Of a stretch of 33,522 nucleotides of DNA, positions 8,269-15,335 are shown in pieces. Both the position numbers and the translations under genes were made by a program. Below the pieces are notes generated by a model that saw nothing but the letters and a program-made list of their open reading frames with translations, had not been told where the DNA came from and ran no database searches. Positions within the stretch are counted from its first letter, which is position 1, and each line of letters begins with the position of its first letter. Origin of the DNA: an uncultured Turicimonas sp. (lineage in GTDB: Bacteria; Pseudomonadota; Gammaproteobacteria; Burkholderiales; Burkholderiaceae_F); contig CANTYJ010000020.1 of the NCBI GenBank assembly GCA_947854175.1, positions 1 through 33,522 on the forward strand, in the 5' to 3' direction.

Positions 8269-9090
8269 TTAATCCATCAGTGTGGCAGCCTTTCTTATCA
8301 TATCGAGATCAGCGCCATGACGGCTTAAATCTCTTTCAACCGAATCCATCGCCTCATCAAATCCTTTGATTTGTGAGGCGTTTTCCCATAACTGAGCAAC
8401 TTCCCGATTACAGCTTCTAACATCGGCGTCCGTCCGGTTGTTTTCACCCTCTAATGTTTCTCTACAAACAGAGTTCTCCGGGAGAATTCTTGCTGAGACA
8501 AGGGCCATATATGCCAACATGGCGTAAGTCGGCATGTTCGGGTTGCTCTGATCTTTGGAGGCTAAGAAATTTTTAATACCGGTTTCAATTTCGGCGGTTT
8601 TAATCTTTTCGTAACGTTGCCCTGACATACAACTGTCAAGCGTTATTGAATTTTTAGAGGCATTCGCGACACGACAGTAAAACGTGTATTTTTTACCGGG
8701 GTGAATTTCAATCTCTGACGGGGTTGATAAATGAATATCTACCGTAAACCCTGAAGTTGTTTTTTTGATCTGCAGAAGTTCGCCTGAATTCAGAACATTT
8801 GAGACCAAACCGTTTAAAAGAATATGTTGTCCTTTGAAGTTCTTAATAAATTTTTTAGGGTCAGTAGAGCAGGCTTTAAGCAGACCGCCAACCGTCAGGT
8901 AAGAGACTTTGGGATTTTCGAAAAGGGTAGAGGAGCCTGTATTCAAAAATCCCTCATACTGTTCCCAGGCAAACGATTCTATTAAATAATTTTCCAGCGG
9001 GCTCAGTGCATAAGGAGCCGACGCTGAGAGAGCGGATGAGACAAGCGCTCCTGTTAACGCAATAGAAGCTAAGAGTTTTTTCAATTTCAA
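8269..9090 (-). CDS. exported protein of unknown function with OB-like central region
   Basis: 273 aa with a clear Sec signal peptide: MKLKK, a hydrophobic stretch LLASIALTGALVSSAL, then SASA near residue 24. The middle (about 80-155) holds alternating strands including FKGQHILLNGLVSNV and IEIHPGKKYTFYCRVAN. These resemble OB-fold tRNA_anti-like secreted domains; this is a weak call. The C-terminal 100 residues are helical with three cysteines that could form disulfides. The start has no perfect Shine-Dalgarno, but the signal peptide fixes it. Its stop is directly adjacent to the convergent RHH-gene stop. It is followed in operon-like order after the 9127-9705 gene (36-base gap). Function unknown. 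Confidence 0.72.
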   Translation of the reverse strand: MKLKKLLASIALTGALVSSALSASAPYALSPLENYLIESFAWEQYEGFLNTGSSTLFENPKVSYLTVGGLLKACSTDPKKFIKNFKGQHILLNGLVSNVLNSGELLQIKKTTSGFTVDIHLSTPSEIEIHPGKKYTFYCRVANASKNSITLDSCMSGQRYEKIKTAEIETGIKNFLASKDQSNPNMPTYAMLAYMALVSARILPENSVCRETLEGENNRTDADVRSCNREVAQLWENASQIKGFDEAMDSVERDLSRHGADLDMIRKAATLMD

Positions 9091-9126
9091 CCTCGCTCCG
9101 ACCGGAAAATTATGGATTAAAGATTT

Positions 9127-9705
9127 TTACCACTTTCTGTCTGCAATTTTCATTTGCTGTTCGTCAACGAAGTACCAAAAATCTTTTTCATTTAAGGTGA
9201 TTCTGTGGACGACTAATCCTGTGTCAGCATCTTTGTATTCAAAAACAACATTGATAGGCTGATTACTTAAGAACTGGTTTTCAGCCGTAGCGCACAAGTT
9301 TTCAAAATTGATTGACGGCATATCCCAAGGATCTTCATCATCCATATCAAGAAGGTTGCCGCGGAAGCGGGGATGTGACATCAAATACTTTAGAACATCT
9401 GCCAGAGATTCAGTCGGGATCACCCAAAAATGCTCACCTCCGTTTTGTGTGATGCTCTTATACACTTCTTTAACGTATTCGACCAAATCGATGTTGTCGG
9501 GAGCTGTAACGGGATCGTTCATTCCCATCGGATCATTATTGTGAGTGGCGTACCATTGCTGGCCTGAGATTTTAAGGGGGCCCTGCATTTTCATTCGGAG
9601 ATCATCGAATGCAACAAATCCCAGAGCCCAAGGATTTGCGTTACCGGACTGTTTGGCGGCACTGATTAATTTATTTAGCCATTCTTTTTTTGTTAAGTGA
9701 GCCAT
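9127..9705 (-). CDS. hypothetical cytoplasmic protein, 192 aa
   Basis: No family recognised. The protein has no signal peptide or membrane segment. It is mixed alpha/beta, rich in Trp, Asp and Asn, with an acidic stretch DMDDEDPWDM near residue 120. AAGGAA is well placed before ATG 9705. The gene lies 36 bases upstream of the exported protein on the same strand and may be co-transcribed with it. The regular composition and good ribosome-binding site support a real gene. Confidence 0.7.
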   Translation of the reverse strand: MAHLTKKEWLNKLISAAKQSGNANPWALGFVAFDDLRMKMQGPLKISGQQWYATHNNDPMGMNDPVTAPDNIDLVEYVKEVYKSITQNGGEHFWVIPTESLADVLKYLMSHPRFRGNLLDMDDEDPWDMPSINFENLCATAENQFLSNQPINVVFEYKDADTGLVVHRITLNEKDFWYFVDEQQMKIADRKW

Positions 9706-9873
9706 GTTTGTTCCTTACAGTATTCCTATATGAGTAGCAGAGTATCAGCTTTTAAGAAATGTTACCAATTTATATGTTCACAATGGGAAGAAGGTACGCA
9801 CCATAGCACATCTGTGGAATTTTACAAAGGAATAATTTTTGTAGAATTGGCTTTTCTTGTATAGAGGACTGTA

Positions 9874-10332
9874 ATGAAGAAACTCTTATTAGCTGCCTTG
9901 TTCTTATCTCAGAGCGCTTTTGCCGGCCAATATGCCGAACAGCTCAGCCAATGTGTATATAACAATCTAAATTCCCAGGACAAAAAGGTTTTAACCCAAT
10001 GGGCATTCGTGACATTGGGCAAAACGAAGGCGGCCAAGGAAATTACAGTGATTCCGGCCAATAAGATAAAAGCGGTTGACGATAAGGCAAAGCAAACAAT
10101 TTCTTCTTTGGTAACCCAAAAATGCGGAAAAGAATTGGCTAAAGTAGCTTTGCATGAAAAGTCTGCCGGTCTTAAAGAGGCGGGAGCTAATCTGGCACTA
10201 AAACTTGCTCAAGACGAACTTAAGGGCAAGTATGAGAATATATTTCCGAGTTTAAATCTTTCAGACCAAGGAACTATGAACGTGATGAAAGCCGGAGAAA
10301 TTCTGGACGGATTTTTTAAGAAAATGCGTTAA
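9874..10332 (+). CDS. exported small protein of unknown function, 152 aa
   Basis: The N-terminus MKKLLLAALFLSQSAFAG is a textbook Sec signal peptide cleaved after AFA. The mature part (about 135 aa) is lysine-rich and helical with only two cysteines (CVYNN and QKCGKEL), which probably form one disulfide. GAGGA lies 6 nt before the ATG. The C-terminus AGEILDGFFKKMR is helical. It stands alone between a minus-strand cluster and the cytochrome operon. No family recognised. Confidence 0.72.
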   Translation: MKKLLLAALFLSQSAFAGQYAEQLSQCVYNNLNSQDKKVLTQWAFVTLGKTKAAKEITVIPANKIKAVDDKAKQTISSLVTQKCGKELAKVALHEKSAGLKEAGANLALKLAQDELKGKYENIFPSLNLSDQGTMNVMKAGEILDGFFKKMR

Positions 10333-10380
10333 TTTTCTGACCTGTCCAAACGTGTGTTAACAGACTTCTCAGGTAATATC

Positions 10381-10410
10381 AAAAAAAGCCGGGAGTTTTT
10401 AAGCTCCCGG
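10381..10410 (-). terminator. intrinsic terminator of the flavoprotein/cytochrome operon
   Basis: Stem CCGGGAG (10389-10395) / CTCCCGG (10404-10410), 8-nt loop. On the minus strand it is followed by C then TTTTTTT (10387-10381). Strong terminator 26 bases after the cytochrome stop. Confidence 0.9.
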
Positions 10411-10435
10411 GAAACAGATTAATAGCTAGTTGTAA

Positions 10436-10777
10436 TTATTTTTTTGATTGAGGCGGTTCGACCTTCTTAATAGTGAAGTTGTGACACTGGTTACACATTA
10501 GAACCGGTTTTGCAAGGTTTGGCTTATGGCAGTCTTCGCAGTTAACCTGACCCATATGACTCTTGTGAGGGTTCGGAACCAGATCTGAGGTCTGCTCCCC
10601 GAGTTTTTCATAATCACCGTGGCATTTCATACACTGGTATTTCGTGACGTACCCGTCGACACTCTTCGGCCACATGTTTCCGTGGACCTGTTCCAAAGTT
10701 TTTTCACCTGCCGCAAAAGTGACAGACATGCATGAACCGATAGCAAAAGCGATTGAAGCAAGAAGTATTTTTTTCAT
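10436..10777 (-). CDS. periplasmic triheme cytochrome c (flavocytochrome c cytochrome subunit-like)
   Basis: 113 aa from ATG 10777, chosen because AGGAG lies 8 nt upstream and a signal peptide follows (MKKILLASIAFAIGSCMSVTFA). The mature protein has three CxxCH heme sites: CMKCH (49-53), CEDCH (80-84) and CNQCH (95-99). NPHKSH (His71, His74) supplies likely distal ligands. It lines up with hemes II-IV of the tetraheme domain of Shewanella flavocytochrome c3 and lacks the region of heme I. Role: electron delivery in the periplasm to the flavoprotein encoded just upstream (16-base gap, same strand). In the Shewanella enzyme the two are one polypeptide. Confidence 0.88.
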   Translation of the reverse strand: MKKILLASIAFAIGSCMSVTFAAGEKTLEQVHGNMWPKSVDGYVTKYQCMKCHGDYEKLGEQTSDLVPNPHKSHMGQVNCEDCHKPNLAKPVLMCNQCHNFTIKKVEPPQSKK

Positions 10778-10793
10778 TCTTTTATCTCCTGGA

Positions 10794-12290
10794 TTACTTA
10801 GAAGTAGCAGCTCTCTGAGCCATTTCTTTACCTGCGATGCGACCGAAAACGGTAGCTGCGCCGAGCTGAGCTCCACCGGCATAGTTGTGGAAGAAAATAC
10901 CACCGGCAGAGTTACCGACTGCGTACAAACCGGGGATGGACTTTCCGTCGAGGTTCTGAACCTCGGCCTTAGTATTAATCAACGGTCCGCCGAATGTAGC
11001 AGTCATACCACCGTTGAGCGGGATGGCATAGAAAGGTGCTTTTTCAATGAGATGAGGTTTCTTATAAGTGTTTGCAGGAGTTAATTTATCCAATGTGTTG
11101 TTCTTGACAGCATCGTTGTATTCTTGAACCGCTTTAACAATTTTCTTTTCAGGCAAACCGACTTGTTTTGCAAGAGCTTCAATAGTGTCTGCCTTACCGT
11201 AAGGACTGTTCAAACGGTTGTATTTGTCGATAACGTTTCCGAGAACGGGGCAGTTAGAGTCAACAATTACCCAAGCCTTGTTATCAAGAGTTTTCTGTGC
11301 TGTCGTGCGTGCTTTAATTACGTAAGTGTTATTTTCATCCATGTAACGGTCGCCGCCGGTAGTGACCTGAATACCGTAACCGCTATTGAGAACGTCGGCA
11401 GGATTTACGTGAGTTTCTTTAACGATTGGACCTGAGTGGAACTGGTCCATATTGACAAATTTAGTGTAAAGCGGCATCGTCAAAGAAATGTTTTCACCTG
11501 TGGTGGACTTAGAACCACGCAGGACCATTCTGGTTGCCCATCCACCGATATATTTATCAACCATTTCGGGGTTGGCGGAGAAACCACCGGTTGCGATAGC
11601 AACACCACCCTTAGAGTAGTATTCTTTCTGGCCGGAGGGAGTCTGAATCTTCACACCGGTGACGTTCATCTTGTCATCGTGAAGAAGTTCGATGCCTTTG
11701 TGTTCAAATTTGAGTTCAACACCGTTCTTTTGGGCTGCAGCTAACAATTTTTTTACTAATTGTGCACCACCGGTAATGCCTTCACCCTGAACACGGCAGG
11801 TACGGCCGAGTCGCGGATAAGGCATCGGACGAATTTTTCCGAATTTAACGCCGATATCCTGTTCCAACCAGTCGATGTCTTTCGGAATATTATCGGTATA
11901 AGTTCTGTTCAAGGCCGGATCACCCATTTGTTTTGAGACATCCATCATCATGGCATAGAAGTCTTCGGCACTATCCTTAATACCTTGTTCTTTCTGGTGA
12001 CGGGATCCCCATCCGCAAACAGAACCCAGAGCAAAAATGGCGTTACCATCCGGTCTGTCTTTCTTTTCGAAAACGACAACTTTCTTGGCGCCGGCCTGTT
12101 TAGCTGCAATAGCCGTGACAAGGCCTGCAGGGCCTGCACCAAGAACGATTACGTCGTACATATCTTTTTTATTTTCCTTGTCCTTTTCCTGAGCGTGTGC
12201 AGAAACAGAAATTGTAGATAGTCCTGCTAAAAGGCTACCCAACAATGATGTTTTCAAAATCCCGCGACGCGATACTTGCTCCACAGACAT
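10794..12290 (-). CDS. Tat-exported FAD-dependent reductase (fumarate reductase flavoprotein family)
   Basis: 498 aa periplasmic flavoprotein. A twin-arginine signal, SRRGILKTSLLG (7-18), and AHA cleavage region near 31-33 show folded export. FAD-binding Rossmann motif: VIVLGAGPAGLVTA (47-60). The C-terminal FAD/substrate signature is at 454-487. In fumarate reductases the HTMGG histidine and NRLGG arginine bind the dicarboxylate. Here the equivalent positions read TATFGG and HNYAGG, closer to tricarballylate- or ketosteroid-dehydrogenase-type members. The substrate is therefore probably not fumarate. TAAGGAG sits 7 nt before the start. The triheme cytochrome follows in an operon, and a divergent TtrSR-like pair probably controls it in response to the substrate. 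Direction (reductase versus dehydrogenase) is inferred from the cytochrome partner. Confidence 0.88.
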   Translation of the reverse strand: MSVEQVSRRGILKTSLLGSLLAGLSTISVSAHAQEKDKENKKDMYDVIVLGAGPAGLVTAIAAKQAGAKKVVVFEKKDRPDGNAIFALGSVCGWGSRHQKEQGIKDSAEDFYAMMMDVSKQMGDPALNRTYTDNIPKDIDWLEQDIGVKFGKIRPMPYPRLGRTCRVQGEGITGGAQLVKKLLAAAQKNGVELKFEHKGIELLHDDKMNVTGVKIQTPSGQKEYYSKGGVAIATGGFSANPEMVDKYIGGWATRMVLRGSKSTTGENISLTMPLYTKFVNMDQFHSGPIVKETHVNPADVLNSGYGIQVTTGGDRYMDENNTYVIKARTTAQKTLDNKAWVIVDSNCPVLGNVIDKYNRLNSPYGKADTIEALAKQVGLPEKKIVKAVQEYNDAVKNNTLDKLTPANTYKKPHLIEKAPFYAIPLNGGMTATFGGPLINTKAEVQNLDGKSIPGLYAVGNSAGGIFFHNYAGGAQLGAATVFGRIAGKEMAQRAATSK

Positions 12291-12580
12291 TGATATCTCC
12301 TTAAAGTAAAGTTAACTACTATTTATTATTTAGGGATTGCTCCCTTTCTGAAATTTTAAGAATTTTATAAGGAAGTAAGTAAGATATTTATCCTAGTTGA
12401 ATTGAAGGTTTTAGAAAAAGCCATTTTTTGAAAAAAGATTCAGGTAATAACTAATATTTGGAGATTCAACCGGTCATTAAAATTATTAGGTACTTGCTGG
12501 GTTACAAGTCATCGTAGCGAGAATAAAAAAGACGTTTCATCAATTACTCTAAAGAGAACTTCTGCTAGTTAATTATTTTT
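12291..12580. promoter_or_regulatory. divergent regulatory region with inverted repeat AGGGA-N4-TCCCT
   Basis: This 290-bp gap holds the promoters of the flavoprotein operon (minus) and the two-component genes (plus). A perfect inverted repeat AGGGA-TTGC-TCCCT lies at 12332-12345, about 42 bases before the flavoprotein start. GTAAGTAA at 12375-12382 resembles half of a FixJ-type response-regulator box. Both are candidates for the site bound by the adjacent LuxR-type regulator; binding is inferred. Confidence 0.4.
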
Positions 12581-14344
12581 ATGAAAGTTGATACAAGAAA
12601 CATTTTTTCAGCTATTTTTTATTGCGGAATTTTTTTTGGAGCTTCGGTTTCATGGGCTCTTCCGAGCATTACTATTGCTTCGCTTCCATGGAATGACGAA
12701 ACTGTCGGGATTGTCGCACTGAAGAGGACCGTTAACTTTTTAAAACAGGAGCTTTCGGGTAAATACGACCTTAAATTTATTGAACTAAATGCAGATGAAT
12801 TAAAAAATGCGATAAGTAATGACAAAATAGACTACTTCATATCGAATTCTCTTTTTTACACTACAGTCTCGGCATCTTCCGGCGGTCAGACAGCATCCAG
12901 GATTGCTGTTTTATGGAATCCACGAAGCAGTTCTCCAACCTATGGATCCGGGGGAGCTATCGTTGTCAGAAAAGATTCTTCATTGAGTTCATTAGAGGAT
13001 TTGGAAGGCAAACGAGTTGCTTTGACTTCTGCTAACGACTTTTTGCCTTACTGGGCTGTTTTAAAAGAAATAACTGATAATACCGGAAAGGATGCGAAAA
13101 AGTATTTTGCATCGTTAGCATACAGCCGAGGACTGCCAAGCGATGTAATCAAAAAAGTCGAGTCAGGAGAGGCAGATTCCGGGATTATTCCGGTGTGCTT
13201 CCTCGAGCAATACGGGCACTTATGGTCAGCTGATGCGATTAAAGTCATTGCTCAAAAACGAGCCCCGGAGCTTTCTTGTCAGACGAGTACTGATTTATAT
13301 CTGGGTCCGATCTTTGCATCGACAGCAGAAGCTAATCCATACTTAAACAGACTCATCTTAAAAGTATTGTTAGAAATGCCTGCTGAAGACGGTTTTATCT
13401 GGACAGCCGGAGGAAATCTATCCAAATCCCATACATTACTTCAGGCATTAAATGCGGAACAATACAGCGTTCTAAGCCAAAGAGTCTTTTTTAGAAAAAT
13501 CAGAGAACATGCGGATGTTATTTCTATTCTCGCTCTTATCTTGATGGGTCTGATTGCACATTATTTCCGCTCCCGTTATCTCATCGAAAAGAAAACAGGG
13601 GAACTCAAAGAGATCCAGAGAACTTTTAATGAAACCACCTTGAAGCTGAACAAAATGCAGAAAGTTGGAGTAGTCGGTTTAATGTCGAGCATGATCGCCC
13701 ATGAACTGAAGCAACCGATCGCGATCATCCATAACTATATCCAAGGATTAAAGTTTCAGATAAAGTCCGGCAATGTGGATACCTCTTCAGTGGCAAAAGC
13801 TCTAGAGCAAATTGAAGTTCAAACACAACGAGCAAACACGATTATTCAAAGAGTAAGAAGTTATGCCAGGCAGGAACAACCACAAGTTAGAAGGGTGGAT
13901 CTAAAAGAGCAGATCAATGAAGCGATTGTCTATCTGATGCAAACAGATTCTGTCAAAATCAAGATTCAGGTGAGTATGCCGGTCCAAGATGTATTGATTC
14001 TTTGTGATCCTACTGATAGTCAACTGGCAATTTACAATCTTCTAAAAAATGCGGCTGAAGCCTGTAAAGAGCAGAAGAATCCCGAAATTAGTGTTGAGTT
14101 GGAGACAGGACATAGAGTATCAGTTCTGATTAGTGACAATGGTCCGGAATTAACTGAGGAGACTCTGGAAAATTTTGGTAAGTTATTTAAAACCACTAAA
14201 AAACATGGGTTGGGCTTAGGTCTGGCTATTGTGAACAAAATTGCTGAAGCCAATGGAGGCCGACTGGAGTTTTATAAAGATAAGAAAGGTCGGACAACAG
14301 CCAAACTGACGTTTTCAAAATATCAAGAAAAGGATAAAGAATGA
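12581..14344 (+). CDS. TtrS-like sensor histidine kinase with periplasmic substrate-binding domain
   Basis: Inner-membrane sensor of 587 aa. A signal/anchor segment at about 8-26 is followed by a periplasmic PhnD/TtrS-like binding domain (27-305) with SLEDLEGKRVALTS typical of that fold. One transmembrane helix lies at about 311-329, then a HisKA domain with phospho-acceptor His374 (MIAHELKQPI), and HATPase motifs N490 (YNLLKNAAEA), ISDNGPEL (517-524) and HGLGLGLAI (542-550). The architecture matches TtrS, which senses tetrathionate, but the same layout serves other electron acceptors. It is divergent from the flavoprotein operon and likely senses that enzyme's substrate. It overlaps the response regulator by 4 bases (ATGA). 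Confidence 0.9.
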   Translation: MKVDTRNIFSAIFYCGIFFGASVSWALPSITIASLPWNDETVGIVALKRTVNFLKQELSGKYDLKFIELNADELKNAISNDKIDYFISNSLFYTTVSASSGGQTASRIAVLWNPRSSSPTYGSGGAIVVRKDSSLSSLEDLEGKRVALTSANDFLPYWAVLKEITDNTGKDAKKYFASLAYSRGLPSDVIKKVESGEADSGIIPVCFLEQYGHLWSADAIKVIAQKRAPELSCQTSTDLYLGPIFASTAEANPYLNRLILKVLLEMPAEDGFIWTAGGNLSKSHTLLQALNAEQYSVLSQRVFFRKIREHADVISILALILMGLIAHYFRSRYLIEKKTGELKEIQRTFNETTLKLNKMQKVGVVGLMSSMIAHELKQPIAIIHNYIQGLKFQIKSGNVDTSSVAKALEQIEVQTQRANTIIQRVRSYARQEQPQVRRVDLKEQINEAIVYLMQTDSVKIKIQVSMPVQDVLILCDPTDSQLAIYNLLKNAAEACKEQKNPEISVELETGHRVSVLISDNGPELTEETLENFGKLFKTTKKHGLGLGLAIVNKIAEANGGRLEFYKDKKGRTTAKLTFSKYQEKDKE

Positions 14345-14952
14345 TTAGTCCGTTAGCAAAGATTCGTATTGTTGATGATGATCCGCAAATGCTTGACTCC
14401 TGGAAATTTTTATTGGGAAGTCTGGGTTGTGAAGTTGTTACTTATTCAAGTGCCGCAGAGTTTATGGAAAAAGATAATCCCGAAGATATGGGTTGTCTTC
14501 TACTTGACGTCCGGATGCCTGAAATTAATGGTTTAGAGCTACAAGATCTTATGAATGAAAAGCATAATCCATTGCCGATTGTATTTTGCTCAGGTCATGG
14601 AACAATAGACATGGCTGTTTTAGCGGTAAGAAAAGGAGCCGTTGATTTTCTGGAAAAACCGGTTGCGGTTGAGCGACTGTTAGAGAGTCTGGAAAGGGCC
14701 TGTGAATACGATCAGAAAAGGAGAGATAATCTTTCTCAGTCTTCAATAGAAAGAAAAAAGGTCGAAAGTCTTACCCAGCGGGAAAAAGAAGTAGCTAAAG
14801 CTTTGGCTGACGGTTCAACGAACCGGGCTGCTGGTTTAAATCTTGGTATTTCTGAAAAAACAGTCCAAATTCATCGAGGATCGTTATGCAAGAAACTGGG
14901 AATTCACTCGCAAGTTGAAATTGCACGAATAGTCGATAAATATCTTTCATAA
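14341..14952 (+). CDS. FixJ/TtrR-family response regulator
   Basis: 203 aa cytoplasmic two-component response regulator. The receiver domain (about 1-120) has acidic pocket VDDD (11-14), phospho-acceptor Asp56 in LLLDVRMPEINGLE, the switch region FCSGHG, and the conserved lysine in LEKPVA. A LuxR-type helix-turn-helix fills the C-terminus: LTQREKEVAKALADG, a recognition-helix region around ISEKTVQIHR, and CKKLGIHS. Start ATG overlaps the kinase stop (ATGA), so translation is coupled. It is the partner of the adjacent TtrS-like kinase. Likely targets are the divergent flavoprotein promoter and possibly the downstream autotransporter; the latter is only proximity. Confidence 0.92.
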   Translation: MISPLAKIRIVDDDPQMLDSWKFLLGSLGCEVVTYSSAAEFMEKDNPEDMGCLLLDVRMPEINGLELQDLMNEKHNPLPIVFCSGHGTIDMAVLAVRKGAVDFLEKPVAVERLLESLERACEYDQKRRDNLSQSSIERKKVESLTQREKEVAKALADGSTNRAAGLNLGISEKTVQIHRGSLCKKLGIHSQVEIARIVDKYLS

Positions 14953-15335
14953 CTGAACAGCCGGACATCACAAGTTTTCTCATCTGAGGCTACGAAGTTT
15001 TTATTGCTTTCTGTCAACAGAAAAAATGAATACCCGTTTTCGGATAAATCATTATAGAAGATTGTTTTTTATTGCTAACATATTGTAAATATTAATGAAT
15101 GATTTAAGTGATTCGTTTTTTTATATATGAAAACGCCGATTAATTATCTCTCCCTCTCCAAGATTATGGTTTTAAATTTAGCAGAAAAACATTTCGGACA
15201 AATCTCATTAGAGCTCGTCATTTAATCCAAAAAAATACAAGTTGCACATGAAATAGAATGTCTTGAACAAAAATCGTTATTTTTTGATGATGTAGGTTGA
15301 CAGTTATTCAAACGATGAACAATTGAGGTTAAAAG
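14953..15335. other. 383-bp leader region upstream of the autotransporter
   Basis: AT-rich with no gene. It contains an inverted repeat TTTCTGT-CA-ACAGAAA at 15008-15023, better read as an operator than a hairpin because the spacer is 2 nt. A TTGACA at 15297-15302 lacks a convincing -10 before the start codon. GAGGT lies 9 nt before ATG 15336. Confidence 0.4.
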
